Positions 1-8,924 of a stretch of 64,000 nt of DNA are shown piece after piece; positions within the stretch are counted from its first letter, which is position 1; each line of letters opens with the position of its first letter. Source of the DNA: Pseudomonas sp. Gutcm_11s. GTDB taxonomy: Bacteria; Pseudomonadota; Gammaproteobacteria; Pseudomonadales; Pseudomonadaceae. The translations under genes were made by a program, and so were the position numbers. The stretch is from positions 180,231 through 244,230 of the forward strand of contig NZ_JAQSUW010000011.1 of the NCBI RefSeq assembly GCF_028649395.1. The letters run 5' to 3'. Under the pieces are notes generated by a model, which saw only the letters and a list, made by a program, of their open reading frames with translations, did not search any database and was not told the DNA's origin.

Positions 1-706
1 CCTGTTCTACTACCTGAACTTCACCAAGAGCCCGGCGCGCCTGGCCGGTGGTGCCGCGCTGGTACACGAGACCCTGGATCAGGTGAAGGAGCCGCGTCAG
101 GCCTGGGCCTATGCCGCCGGCCAGCGCCGTGTGCGTCGTGCGCCGAACCTGGCCTACGACACGCCGATTTCCGCCTCCGAAGGCCTGCGTACCGCCGACG
201 ACACCGACATGTACAACGGTGCGCCGGATCGCTACGACTGGAAGCTGCTGGGCAAGAAGGAGATGTACATCCCCTACAACAACTACAAGATCGCCGCCGA
301 CGGGGTGAAGTACAAAGACGTGCTGCAGGTCGGCCACGTCAACCCGGCGCTGACGCGTAACGAGCTGCACCGCGTATGGGTGGTCGAGGGTACGCTCAAG
401 TCGAGTGCGCGCCACGTCTATGGCAAGCGCACCCTGTTCCTCGACGAGGACAGCTGGCAAGCCGCGATCGTCGACCAGTACGACACCCGTGGCGAGCTGT
501 GGCGCGTCTCGGTTGCCTACCTGAAGAACTACTACGACCTGCCCACCACCTGGTCGGCCATGGAAGCCTTCCACGACCTGCAAAGCCGTCGCTACTACGT
601 GCAGAACCTGGACAGCGAGGAGGCGGGTACCGCCGACTTCGCCAAGCCGGTTCCCGCGGACAGCGAGTTCACGCCTTCGGCACTGCGCCGTCGCGGTACC
701 CGCTGA
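1..706 (+). CDS. DUF1329 domain protein, C-terminal part (5' end outside window)
   Basis: The open frame enters from the left edge (first full codon at base 2) and stops at 704-706, so only the last ~234 residues are visible; the GTG inside it is not the start. The pattern LAYDTP, MYNGAPDRYDWKLLGKKEMYIPYN and RHVYGKRTLFLDED is typical of DUF1329, a family with a LolA/LolB-like lipoprotein-carrier fold placed in the periplasm or at the outer membrane. The gene lies 5' of a Ycf48-like propeller and an MMPL permease on the same strand, an arrangement I recall as recurrent in proteobacteria, often with a DUF1302 gene further upstream. The molecular function is unknown; a role in moving lipid or another hydrophobic compound through the envelope is inference. 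Confidence 0.85.
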   Translation, partial: LFYYLNFTKSPARLAGGAALVHETLDQVKEPRQAWAYAAGQRRVRRAPNLAYDTPISASEGLRTADDTDMYNGAPDRYDWKLLGKKEMYIPYNNYKIAADGVKYKDVLQVGHVNPALTRNELHRVWVVEGTLKSSARHVYGKRTLFLDEDSWQAAIVDQYDTRGELWRVSVAYLKNYYDLPTTWSAMEAFHDLQSRRYYVQNLDSEEAGTADFAKPVPADSEFTPSALRRRGTR

Positions 707-1029
707 GGTCGCGAGTGCCTAAACCTGCTACTCCTGCCGCTCGTTTGAGCGGCCTTTTCGACCCGGCCTGGCGCCGGGTCGATGTTTTTCTGGGGTAGTG
801 CCTCGTTTCAGACCTTCCAAACCTCTCCTGGATGGATTATTGGTGTATGAAGGCGCAGGGCCTCTAGGTAGGGCTTTTGACGGTCTTTAACCATGCAGAA
901 CAGAAGCGTAACCGACGCTTAACAAAACATAACGTCATGCCGATTGTCAGGTTTTTCAAAAGCCGTATAGCATGGCCCGGCCTGAATAAAGGCCAATGAA
1001 CCCACCTATAAGAATAAAGGGGGAAATAT
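707..1029. other. intergenic region, 323 bp
   Basis: After the tandem terminators (736-791) no credible reading frame is seen. A TTGACG at 877-882 could be a -35 element, but no good -10 lies at the right distance. The segment must carry the promoter of the Ycf48-like gene, whose ribosome binding site is the GGGGGA run just before 1030. Confidence 0.5.
736..791 (+). terminator. tandem intrinsic terminators after the DUF1329 gene
   Basis: Two GC-rich hairpins lie back to back. The first is GCCGCTC-gttt-GAGCGGC (736-753), followed by CTTTTC. The second is GACCCGGC-ctggc-GCCGGGTC (760-780), followed by GATGTTTTTCT. They suggest that most transcripts from the DUF1329 gene stop here and that the Ycf48-like gene has its own promoter. 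Confidence 0.7.
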
Positions 1030-2109
1030 ATGCGTGAGCCCGTCATGCGGCGCACCCGCTCCGGCAACCTGACTTCCGTTATGGTTCCGGCCCGTCACCA
1101 ATCGCCGCTGGCGAAAGCGCTGTCTCTGCTCAGCGTATGTTCCGTCCTCGCCATGGTTGCTCCCCTGCCGCTGCAGGCGGCGCAAGCAGCCACCGTCACT
1201 TCCATCGAATCGCCCCGTGCCGTGACCAGCCTGTTGCTGGATATCGCCCATGCTGGCAAGCGCCTGGTCGCAGTCGGTGATCGTGGCCACATCCTGTTCT
1301 CCGAGGACGCCGGTCGCAACTGGGTACAGGCCCGCGTGCCGAGCCGCCAGCTACTGACCGCCGTGTACTTTGTCGATGACAAGCACGGCTGGGCGGTCGG
1401 TCACGACTCGCAGATCCTCGCTACCGACGACGGTGGCGCCAACTGGGAGCTGCAGTTCGAAGACCTGCAGCGCGAAGCGCCGCTGCTCGACGTCTGGTTC
1501 CGCGACACCAGCACCGGTTATGCCGTGGGCGCCTACGGCGCACTGCTGGAAACCAACGATGGTGGCAAGACCTGGAACGATGTCAGTGATCGTCTCGACA
1601 ACGAAGATGGCTACCACCTGAACGGCATCACCGCAGTCAAGGATGCCGGCCTGTTCGTGGTGGGCGAGGCGGGCAGCATGTTCCGCTCCGCCGACTGGGG
1701 TCAGACCTGGGAGAAGATCAAGGGTCCGTACGAGGGCACCCTGTTCGGTGCGGTCGGCACCGCCAGCGCCAACACTCTGCTGGCCTATGGTCTGCGCGGC
1801 AACCTGTTCCGCTCCACCGATTTCGGCAACAGCTGGGCGCAGGTCAAGTTGCTCTCCGAGAGCGGTCCGCTGGAGTTCGGTCTGGCCAATGGCACCCTGC
1901 TCAAGGACGGCGCCGTGGTCATCGTCGGCCATGGTGGCAGCGTGCTGACCAGCAAGGACGCCGGGCGTACCTTCTCCGTGATCAATCGCTCCGACCGCGC
2001 CTCGCTGGCCGGTGTCACCGATGACGCGGCGGGCAACCTGATCCTGGTAGGGCAGGGCGGCGTACATTCCGCTACTCCGACTGGCGCCGTGCCAGACAAA
2101 AAACAATAA
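1030..2109 (+). CDS. Ycf48-like / BNR-repeat periplasmic beta-propeller protein
   Basis: 359 residues starting at an ATG preceded by GGGGGAAAT. A basic N-terminus and a hydrophobic stretch (about 27-52, ending PLQAAQA) look like a secretion signal. The mature part has repeated Asp-box motifs: SEDAGRNW, TDDGGANW, TNDGGKTW, SADWGQTW, STDFGNSW, SKDAGRTF. This is the Ycf48/BNR-type beta-propeller; the photosystem II role of the plastid homologue does not apply here. Only 18 bp separates it from the MMPL permease, so the two are probably co-transcribed, and it may be a periplasmic adaptor or scaffold for that permease (inference). ATGs at codons 6 and 18 are alternative starts. Confidence 0.85.
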   Translation: MREPVMRRTRSGNLTSVMVPARHQSPLAKALSLLSVCSVLAMVAPLPLQAAQAATVTSIESPRAVTSLLLDIAHAGKRLVAVGDRGHILFSEDAGRNWVQARVPSRQLLTAVYFVDDKHGWAVGHDSQILATDDGGANWELQFEDLQREAPLLDVWFRDTSTGYAVGAYGALLETNDGGKTWNDVSDRLDNEDGYHLNGITAVKDAGLFVVGEAGSMFRSADWGQTWEKIKGPYEGTLFGAVGTASANTLLAYGLRGNLFRSTDFGNSWAQVKLLSESGPLEFGLANGTLLKDGAVVIVGHGGSVLTSKDAGRTFSVINRSDRASLAGVTDDAAGNLILVGQGGVHSATPTGAVPDKKQ

Positions 2110-2127
2110 GCCGGGGCGAATGAGCAT

Positions 2128-4515
2128 ATGAGTTCCATGAGCAGCCATCACCAGGATAAGGCGACCTTCCTCGAGCGCCTGATCTTCAACAACCGGCCCG
2201 TGGTCATCGCGATCTGCGCAGTGGTCACCCTGCTGCTGCTGTGGCAGGCGTCGATGATTCGTCCCTCGACCAGCTTCGAGAAGATGATCCCGCTGGAGCA
2301 CCCCTTCATCGAGAAGATGCTCGAGCACCGTAACGACCTGGCCAACCTGGGCAACACCGTACGTATCTCCGTCGAGGCGAAAGATGGCGACATCTTCACC
2401 AAGGACTACATGGAGACCCTGCGCCAGATCCACGACGAGGTGTTCTACATCCCCGGCGTCGACCGTTCCGGTCTGAAGTCGCTGTGGAGCCCGAGCGTGC
2501 GCTGGACCGAAGTGACCGAAGAGGGCTTCGACGGCGGCGAAGTGATCCCGCAGACCTACGACGGCTCCTCGCAGAGCCTCACTGAGCTGCGCGGCAACGT
2601 GCTGAAATCGGGTCAGGTTGGCCGTCTGGTGGCCAACAACTTCCGCTCCAGCATCATCGATGTGCCGCTGCTCGAGCAGTACCCGGACCCGAACGACCAG
2701 AGCAAGCTGCTCAAGCTGGACTACCGCAAGTTCTCCCATGAACTGGAAGAGAAGATCCGCGACAAGTACCAACTGCAGAACGCCAATGTGCAGGTGCACA
2801 TCGTCGGCTTCGCCAAGAAGGTCGGCGACCTGATCGATGGCCTGATCATGGTGGTGATGTTCTTCGGCGTCGCCTTCGTGATCACCTTGGTGCTGCTGTA
2901 CTGGTTCAGCTGGTGCATCCGCTCCACCGTCTCGGTACTGTCCACCACGCTGATCGCGGTGGTCTGGCAGCTCGGCCTGATGCACCTGGTCGGCTTCGGT
3001 CTCGATCCTTACTCGATGCTGGTGCCGTTCCTGATCTTCGCCATCGGTATTTCCCACGGCGTGCAGAAGATCAACGGTATCGCCTTGCAGTCGAGCGATG
3101 CCGACAACGCCCTGACCGCGGCGCGCCGTACCTTCCGTCAGCTGTTCCTGCCGGGCATGATCGCCATCCTGGTGGACGCCGTCGGCTTCATCACCCTGCT
3201 GATCATCGACATCGGCGTGATTCGCGAACTGGCCATCGGTGCTTCCATCGGTGTGGGCGTGATCGTGTTCACCAACCTGATCCTGCTGCCGGTTGCGATT
3301 TCCTACATCGGCATCAGCAAGAAGGCCGTCGAACGCAGCAAGCGCGAAGCCAACCGCGATCAGCCGTTCTGGCGTCTGCTGTCCAACTTCGCTCATCCGG
3401 TAGTGGCGCCGATCTCCGTGGTCATCGCCCTGTCGGCCGGTGTCGCCGGTTTCTGGTACCAGAAGGCCAACCTGCAGGTCGGTGACCTCGACCAGGGTGC
3501 GCCGGAGCTGCGTCCGGACTCGCGATACAACAAGGACAACGACTTCATCATCAGCAACTACTCGACCAGTTCCGACGTGCTGGTGGTGATGGTCAAGACT
3601 CCGAACGAAGGCTGCTCCACGCACCAGACCCTGGCGCCGATAGACGAGCTGATGTGGCGTCTGGAAAACACCGAGGGCGTGCAGTCGGCTATCTCGATGG
3701 TCAGCGTGTCCAAGCAGGTGATCAAGGGCATGAACGAGGGCAGCCTGAAATGGGAGACCCTGTCGCGCAACCCGGACATCCTCAACAACTCCATCGCCCG
3801 TGCCGACGGCCTGTACAACGCAGACTGCTCGCTGGCGCCGGTGCTGGTGTTCCTCAACGACCACAAGGCCGCGACCCTCAAGCGCGCCGTAGGCGTAGTG
3901 GAAGAGTTCTCCAAGGAGAACAACAAGGATGACCTGCAGTTCCTCCTCGCCGCCGGTAACGCCGGTATCGAGGCGGCCACCAACGAGGTGATCGCGACCT
4001 CCGAGCTGAAGATCCTGATCCTGGTGTACATCTGCGTGGCAGTAATGTGCCTGATCACCTTCCGCTCCTTCGGCGCCATGCTGTGCATCATCCTGCCGCT
4101 GATCCTCACCTCCATCCTGGGTAACGCCCTGATGGCCTGGCTGGGTATCGGCGTGAAGGTGGCGACCCTGCCGGTGATCGCGCTGGGTGTGGGTATCGGT
4201 GTCGACTACGGCATCTATATCTACAGCCGCCTGGAAAGCTTCCTGCGGGCCGGCATGCCGCTGCAAGAGGCCTACTACCAGACCCTGCGTTCCACCGGTA
4301 AGGCTGTACTGTTCACCGGCCTGTGCCTGGCCATCGGCGTGGTCACCTGGATCTTCTCGGCGATCAAGTTCCAGGCCGACATGGGTCTGATGCTGACCTT
4401 CATGCTGCTGTGGAACATGTTCGGTGCACTGTGGCTGCTGCCAGCCCTGGCTCGCTTCCTGATCAAGCCGGAGAAACTGGCCGGCAAGCACGGCGGTTCG
4501 CTGTTCGCTCACTGA
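2128..4515 (+). CDS. MMPL/RND-superfamily transporter
   Basis: 795 residues with two-fold RND symmetry: a first membrane helix (about 24-42), a large periplasmic loop (45-235), a block of helices (about 238-395), a seventh helix near 430, a second loop (450-620) and a final helical block (about 630-780). The second block carries a GVGIGVDYGIYIYSR motif typical of MMPL/HpnN-type permeases, which export lipids or other hydrophobic molecules. The gene follows the propeller gene closely and ends just before an intrinsic terminator, so the operon ends here. No canonical MFP or TolC partner is encoded nearby, so it is not a standard HAE-type efflux pump. Substrate unknown. Confidence 0.88.
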   Translation: MSSMSSHHQDKATFLERLIFNNRPVVIAICAVVTLLLLWQASMIRPSTSFEKMIPLEHPFIEKMLEHRNDLANLGNTVRISVEAKDGDIFTKDYMETLRQIHDEVFYIPGVDRSGLKSLWSPSVRWTEVTEEGFDGGEVIPQTYDGSSQSLTELRGNVLKSGQVGRLVANNFRSSIIDVPLLEQYPDPNDQSKLLKLDYRKFSHELEEKIRDKYQLQNANVQVHIVGFAKKVGDLIDGLIMVVMFFGVAFVITLVLLYWFSWCIRSTVSVLSTTLIAVVWQLGLMHLVGFGLDPYSMLVPFLIFAIGISHGVQKINGIALQSSDADNALTAARRTFRQLFLPGMIAILVDAVGFITLLIIDIGVIRELAIGASIGVGVIVFTNLILLPVAISYIGISKKAVERSKREANRDQPFWRLLSNFAHPVVAPISVVIALSAGVAGFWYQKANLQVGDLDQGAPELRPDSRYNKDNDFIISNYSTSSDVLVVMVKTPNEGCSTHQTLAPIDELMWRLENTEGVQSAISMVSVSKQVIKGMNEGSLKWETLSRNPDILNNSIARADGLYNADCSLAPVLVFLNDHKAATLKRAVGVVEEFSKENNKDDLQFLLAAGNAGIEAATNEVIATSELKILILVYICVAVMCLITFRSFGAMLCIILPLILTSILGNALMAWLGIGVKVATLPVIALGVGIGVDYGIYIYSRLESFLRAGMPLQEAYYQTLRSTGKAVLFTGLCLAIGVVTWIFSAIKFQADMGLMLTFMLLWNMFGALWLLPALARFLIKPEKLAGKHGGSLFAH

Positions 4516-4532
4516 TCGGTGTTGCGCTAGAC

Positions 4533-4560
4533 AAAAAGGGCTCCTTCGGGAGCCCTTTTT
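4533..4560 (+). terminator. intrinsic terminator after MMPL gene
   Basis: Stem AAAGGGCTCC-ttcg-GGAGCCCTTT with a stable UUCG tetraloop, flanked by A and T runs (4533-4560), 17 bp past the permease stop codon. Confidence 0.92.
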
Positions 4561-4643
4561 CATTGTGCTGTCTATTTTGTCGTGGCCCGAACGACCAAGA
4601 GGGGAAGGTGGTTGTCGCCGCCATTCGACAGAGGAGAGACGTC

Positions 4644-5141
4644 ATGCGCTTGCAGAAGATTGTTCCATGCCTGTGGTTCGACGAGCAGGCGGAGGAGGCT
4701 GCGGCTTTCTACGTCGGCATCTTCGCCGATTCGCGCGTCACCCAGGTGACCCGCTATGGCGAAGCGGGTTTCGAGTTTCACGGCAAGGCGCCGGGCACGG
4801 CGATGACGGTGGCCTTCGAGCTGGATGGGCAGCCATTCACTGCGCTCAACGGCGGACCGGTATTTCGCTTCAATGAGGCCATTTCGCTGCAGATCATGTG
4901 CGCGACTCAGGCTGAGGTCGATCACTACTGGACGCGATTGGGCGAGGGCGGGGCGCCGGAGGCGCAGCAATGCGGCTGGCTGAAGGATCGCTTCGGCCTG
5001 TCCTGGCAGGTGGTGCCAGAGTTGCTGCTGGAATTGCTAGCGGCGCCAGATCAGGCTGCCGTGCAGCGGGCGACCGAGGCCATGCTGCGGATGAAGAGGC
5101 TGGACATCGCAGAGCTACAGCAGGCCTTCGCCGGCGAATGA
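4644..5141 (+). CDS. VOC superfamily protein (PhnB / 3-demethylubiquinone methyltransferase-like fold)
   Basis: The start is set at ATG 4644, preceded by GAGGAGAGAC; the frame stays open further upstream through the terminator, but that part is not coding. 165 residues beginning MRLQKIVPCLWFDEQAEEA, with the FYxxIF-DS-v pattern, TALNGGPVF and a C-terminal DRFGLSWQVVP stretch. These are hallmarks of the PhnB-like branch of the vicinal oxygen chelate superfamily. The branch has no agreed single reaction, and earlier labels as a demethylubiquinone methyltransferase are misleading. It is a single gene between two terminators, so it gets no support from neighbours. Confidence 0.82.
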   Translation: MRLQKIVPCLWFDEQAEEAAAFYVGIFADSRVTQVTRYGEAGFEFHGKAPGTAMTVAFELDGQPFTALNGGPVFRFNEAISLQIMCATQAEVDHYWTRLGEGGAPEAQQCGWLKDRFGLSWQVVPELLLELLAAPDQAAVQRATEAMLRMKRLDIAELQQAFAGE

Positions 5142-5149
5142 CAGGCATG

Positions 5150-5175
5150 AAAAAGCCGCCTTGCGGCGGCTTTTT
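5150..5175. terminator. bidirectional intrinsic terminator (VOC gene / etfD)
   Basis: AAAAAGCCGCC-ttgc-GGCGGCTTTTT is symmetric with A and T tracts, so it can serve both the VOC gene (plus) and etfD (minus), which converge here. Confidence 0.9.
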
Positions 5176-5189
5176 CAGTACGGCTCGAA

Positions 5190-6854
5190 TTACATGTTGG
5201 GGTAGTTCGGGCCGCCGGTGCCTTCCGGAGCGATCCAGGTGATGTTCTGGGCCGGGTCCTTGATGTCGCAGGTCTTGCAGTGCACGCAGTTCTGCGCGTT
5301 GATCTGGAACTTCTTCTCGCCGTCTTCCTTGGTCACCACCTCGTACACGCCGGCCGGGCAGTAGCGCTGCGCCGGTTCGTCGTATTTGGGCAGGTTGACA
5401 CTGAGCGGGATGCTGGCATCGGTCAGCTTCAGGTGGCAGGGCTGCTCTTCCTCGTGGTTGGTGTTGGAGAGGAACACCGAGGAGAGTTTGTCGAAGCTCA
5501 GCTTGCCGTCCGGCTTCGGATAGTCGATGCGCTTCGATTCTGCTGCGGGCTTCAGGCAGGCGTAGTCCGGCTTGGTGTCGTGCAGGGTGAAGGGGATCTT
5601 GCCACCGAAGACGTTCTGGTCCAGCCAGTTCAGGCCGCCACCGAAGACCGGGCCGAACTTGTGCAGCGCCGGGCCGAAGTTACGGCTGCGGAACAGCTCA
5701 TCAAACAGCCAGCTGGCCTTGAAGCCATCGACATAGCCATTGAGCAGATCGCCGCCCTGGCCGTCGGCCAGCAGCACTTCGGCTGCCGCGTCGGCGGCCA
5801 GCATGCCGGATTTCATTGCGGTGTGGCTGCCCTTGATCTTGGCGAAGTTCAGGGTGCCGAGGTCGCAACCGATCAGGGCGCCGCCCGGGAAGACCATCTT
5901 CGGCAGCGAGTTCAGACCGCCTTTGCAGATCGCGCGAGCACCGTAGGCGACGCGCTTGCCGCCTTCCAGGTACTGCTTGATCACCGGGTGGTGCTTGTAG
6001 CGCTGGAACTCGTCGAACGGCGACAGGAAGGCGTTGCCGTAGGACAGGTCGACGATCAGGCCGACTACTACCTGGTTGTTTTCCAGGTGATAGAGGAAGG
6101 AGCCACCGGTGTTCTCGGTGCCGACTACGTCCAGCGGCCAGCCGGCGGTGTGTACCACTAGGCCTTGCTCGTGCTTGGCCGGGTCGATGTCCCAGATTTC
6201 CTTGATGCCGATGCCGTAGTGCTGGGTGTCGGCTTCGCTGTCCAGGTTGTATTTCTTGATCAGCTGCTTGCCGATGTGACCGCGGCAGCCTTCGGCGAAC
6301 AGGGTGTACTTGGCGCGCAGCTCCATGCCCGGGGTGTAGTAACCCTCTTTCGGGTGGCCTTCACGGTCGACACCTAGGTCGCCGGTGACGATGCCGCGCA
6401 CTACGCCGTTCTCGTCGATCAGCGCTTCCTGGGCGGCGAAGCCCGGGTAGATCTCGACGCCCAGGGCTTCGGCCTGCTGGGCCAGCCAGCGGCACAGGTT
6501 GCCCAGGGAGATGATGTAGTTGCCTTCGTTGTGCATGGTCTTGGGCACGAACAGGCCCGGGACCTTGATGGCGCTGTCGGCGTTCTTCAACATATAGATG
6601 TCGTCACGCTTGACTTCGGTATTCAGCGGCGCGCCCAGTTCCTTCCAGTTGGGGAACAGTTCGTTCAGGGCGCGCGGCTCGAAGACCGCACCAGAGAGGA
6701 TGTGAGCGCCGACTTCGGAACCCTTCTCGACCACGCAGACGCTGATTTCTTTGCCGGCTTCGGCGGCCTTCTGCTTCAGTCGGCAAGCGGCGGAGAGGCC
6801 CGAAGGGCCGGCGCCGACGATGACGACGTCGAATTCCATAAATTCGCGTTCCAC
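5190..6854 (-). CDS. etfD: electron transfer flavoprotein-ubiquinone oxidoreductase
   Basis: 554 residues from a GTG at 6854, chosen because AGGAGA lies six bases upstream; a TTG further out (6872) lacks such a site. It passes electrons from reduced ETF to ubiquinone at the inner membrane, linking acyl-CoA dehydrogenases to the respiratory chain. An N-terminal FAD-binding GAGPSGLSAA motif is followed by the long substrate/quinone domain. The C-terminus has the 4Fe-4S ferredoxin-like motif NCVHCKTCDIKDPAQN. Full length for the family. It is divergent from etfBA across a 324-bp gap with a PsrA-like operator, which fits joint control by fatty-acid signals. Confidence 0.96.
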   Translation of the reverse strand: MEREFMEFDVVIVGAGPSGLSAACRLKQKAAEAGKEISVCVVEKGSEVGAHILSGAVFEPRALNELFPNWKELGAPLNTEVKRDDIYMLKNADSAIKVPGLFVPKTMHNEGNYIISLGNLCRWLAQQAEALGVEIYPGFAAQEALIDENGVVRGIVTGDLGVDREGHPKEGYYTPGMELRAKYTLFAEGCRGHIGKQLIKKYNLDSEADTQHYGIGIKEIWDIDPAKHEQGLVVHTAGWPLDVVGTENTGGSFLYHLENNQVVVGLIVDLSYGNAFLSPFDEFQRYKHHPVIKQYLEGGKRVAYGARAICKGGLNSLPKMVFPGGALIGCDLGTLNFAKIKGSHTAMKSGMLAADAAAEVLLADGQGGDLLNGYVDGFKASWLFDELFRSRNFGPALHKFGPVFGGGLNWLDQNVFGGKIPFTLHDTKPDYACLKPAAESKRIDYPKPDGKLSFDKLSSVFLSNTNHEEEQPCHLKLTDASIPLSVNLPKYDEPAQRYCPAGVYEVVTKEDGEKKFQINAQNCVHCKTCDIKDPAQNITWIAPEGTGGPNYPNM

Positions 6855-7178
6855 AGAGAATCTCCTACTCAAGGCTTCTTCGGTGTTATTGATTTGGCTA
6901 TGGCTAGGCTTTCTGTGGCCTGCGCGCTGGGCATTATATATACAGGCCCTTGCACGTCCAATACAAACGTTTGTTTGAATTTTGTCAAAGCCATATAGCG
7001 CAAGGGCTGGCGGGCGATAAATGGGGTTTATTCGTGTTGACCGAAAAAGGCGTTCCGGTCAAGATACGGTCGGTTTTGCGTTCGCCGTATGGGCTGACCG
7101 TCGGTTCCGGCCGACCTGCATCACTGGCCAGGCTTGCCTTGGCGACATTCTTATTCACCGGAGAGTAACGAGGAATCC
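6855..7178. other. divergent promoter region etfD / etfBA, 324 bp
   Basis: No gene is seen. This region must hold the promoters of etfD (minus) and etfB (plus). The clearest element is the CAAAC-N4-GTTTG motif at 6964-6977, close to the AT-rich stretch GCATTATATATACAGG (6931-6946), which could supply -10 sequences. A GGAG-type site just before 7179 is the etfB ribosome binding site. Confidence 0.6.
6964..6977. promoter_or_regulatory. PsrA-type operator
   Basis: CAAACGTTTGTTTG fits the PsrA consensus (G/C)AAAC-N2-4-GTTT(G/C), here with a 4-base spacer. PsrA is a TetR-family repressor released by long-chain fatty acids in pseudomonads. From memory, the etfBA and etfD genes of P. aeruginosa are among its described targets. 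The site sits between the divergent etf genes. Confidence 0.65.
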
Positions 7179-7928
7179 ATGAAGGTTCTTGTAGCTGTCA
7201 AACGAGTGGTCGACTACAACGTCAAGGTTCGCGTCAAGGCGGACAACTCCGGCGTCGACCTCGCCAACGTCAAGATGTCGATGAACCCCTTCTGCGAAAT
7301 CGCCGTGGAAGAGGCCGTACGCCTGAAGGAAAAGGGCGTCGCCAGCGAGATCGTCGTCGTCACCATCGGCCCGAACACTGCTCAGGAGCAACTGCGTACC
7401 GCACTGGCTCTGGGTGCTGACCGTTCGATCCTGGTCGAAACCAATGAAGAGCTGAACTCCCTGGCCGTCGCCAAGCTGCTGAAGGCTGTAGTCGACAAGG
7501 AGCAGCCGCAGCTGGTCATTCTCGGCAAGCAGGCCATCGACAGCGACAACAACCAGACCGGCCAGATGCTGGGCGCCCTGACTGGCTTCGCCCAGGGTAC
7601 CTTCGCTTCCAAGGTCGAGCTGGCTGGTGACAAGGTCAACGTCACCCGTGAAATCGATGGCGGTCTGCAGACCGTTGCCCTGGCTCTGCCGGCAATCGTC
7701 ACCACCGACCTGCGTCTGAACGAGCCGCGCTACGCGTCTCTGCCGAACATCATGAAGGCCAAGAAGAAGCCGCTCGACGTGGTGACTCCGGACGCCCTGG
7801 GCGTTTCCACCGCCTCCACCGTCAAGACCCTGAAAGTCGAAGCGCCTGCTGCTCGCAGCGCCGGTATCAAGGTCAAGTCCGTGGCTGAACTGGTCGAGAA
7901 ACTGAAGAACGAGGCGAAGGTAATCTAA
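7179..7928 (+). CDS. etfB: electron transfer flavoprotein beta subunit
   Basis: 249 residues from ATG 7179 with upstream GAGAGTAACGAGGA; a longer in-frame start at 7134 is not supported by a ribosome binding site. The protein begins [20 protein letters not shown] and has the ETF-beta signature around [12 protein letters not shown]. With EtfA it forms the soluble FAD/AMP heterodimer that accepts electrons from acyl-CoA dehydrogenases, including the AtuD type encoded later in this window, and passes them to EtfD. It abuts etfA (stop followed directly by ATG), indicating one transcript. Confidence 0.97.
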   Translation: MKVLVAVKRVVDYNVKVRVKADNSGVDLANVKMSMNPFCEIAVEEAVRLKEKGVASEIVVVTIGPNTAQEQLRTALALGADRSILVETNEELNSLAVAKLLKAVVDKEQPQLVILGKQAIDSDNNQTGQMLGALTGFAQGTFASKVELAGDKVNVTREIDGGLQTVALALPAIVTTDLRLNEPRYASLPNIMKAKKKPLDVVTPDALGVSTASTVKTLKVEAPAARSAGIKVKSVAELVEKLKNEAKVI

Positions 7929-8858
7929 ATGACTATCCTGGTTATCGCTGAACACACCAACGCCGCCCTGGCTGCCGCTACCCTGAACACCGTGGCTGCT
8001 GCCGCCAAGATCGGTGGCGACATCCACGTTCTGGTTGCTGGCTCCAACGCCGGTGCCGCTGCCGAAGCTGCTGCCAAGATCGCTGGCGTAGCCAAGGTTC
8101 TGGTTGCTGACAACGCCGCCTACGCCAACCAGCTGCCGGAAAACGTCGCGCCGCTGGTTGCCGAACTGGGCAAGGGCTACAGCCACATCCTGGCTGCTGC
8201 TACCAGCAACGGTAAGAACATCCTGCCGCGCGTTGCCGCTCAACTGGACGTCGACCAGATCTCCGAGATCATCGCCGTTGAGAGCGCCGACACCTTCAAA
8301 CGCCCGATCTATGCCGGTAACGCCATTGCTACCGTGCAGTCCAGCGCTGCCGTGAAGGTCATTACCGTACGCTCCACCGGTTTCGACCCGGTTGCCGCCG
8401 AAGGTGGCTCTGCTGCCATTGAAGCGGTGAGCGGCTCGGCTGATGCTGGCAAGTCGTCCTTCGTCGGCGAAGAGCTGGCCAAGTCCGACCGTCCGGAACT
8501 GACTGCTGCCAAGATCGTTGTTTCCGGCGGCCGTGGCATGGGCAACGGTGACAACTTCAAGCACCTGTACTCCCTGGCCGACAAGCTGGGCGCTGCCGTT
8601 GGTGCTTCCCGCGCTGCCGTCGACGCCGGTTTCGTGCCGAACGACATGCAGGTCGGCCAGACCGGCAAGATCGTCGCTCCGCAGCTGTACATCGCGGTCG
8701 GCATCTCCGGTGCCATCCAGCACCTGGCAGGCATGAAGGACTCCAAGGTCATCGTCGCTATCAACAAGGACGAAGAAGCCCCGATCTTCCAGGTGGCTGA
8801 CTACGGCCTGGTGGCTGACCTGTTCGAAGCCGTACCGGAGCTCGAGAAACTGGTCTGA
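7929..8858 (+). CDS. etfA: electron transfer flavoprotein alpha subunit
   Basis: 309 residues, starting on the base after the etfB stop codon. The C-terminal FAD domain has the ETF-alpha signature: [17 protein letters not shown] followed by [15 protein letters not shown]. It binds FAD and partners with EtfB. An intrinsic terminator follows 20 bases later, closing the etfBA operon. The coding sequence is notably rich in GCT/GCC alanine codons, as expected for a highly expressed gene. Confidence 0.97.
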   Translation: MTILVIAEHTNAALAAATLNTVAAAAKIGGDIHVLVAGSNAGAAAEAAAKIAGVAKVLVADNAAYANQLPENVAPLVAELGKGYSHILAAATSNGKNILPRVAAQLDVDQISEIIAVESADTFKRPIYAGNAIATVQSSAAVKVITVRSTGFDPVAAEGGSAAIEAVSGSADAGKSSFVGEELAKSDRPELTAAKIVVSGGRGMGNGDNFKHLYSLADKLGAAVGASRAAVDAGFVPNDMQVGQTGKIVAPQLYIAVGISGAIQHLAGMKDSKVIVAINKDEEAPIFQVADYGLVADLFEAVPELEKLV

Positions 8859-8878
8859 TCCAGCTTCTTCGCTCTCAC

Positions 8879-8907
8879 AAAAAACCCGCTCATCGAGCGG
8901 GTTTTTT
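8879..8907. terminator. bidirectional terminator between etfA and plaF
   Basis: AAAAAACCCGCTC-atc-GAGCGGGTTTTTT is a symmetric hairpin with A and T tracts, serving both the etfBA operon (plus) and the convergent lipase gene (minus). Confidence 0.93.
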
Positions 8908-8924
8908 GTTTGTGCCTTCGACGC

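Noticed and set aside
877..882. TTGACG as the -35 of the Ycf48 promoter
   Set aside because: No acceptable -10 hexamer 16-18 bp downstream.
1351..4563. 1070-residue open frame antisense to the Ycf48 and MMPL genes
   Set aside because: It runs exactly opposite two well-supported genes, is dominated by His/Gln/Asp/Gly typical of the antisense frame of GC-rich genes, and has no ribosome site or domain.
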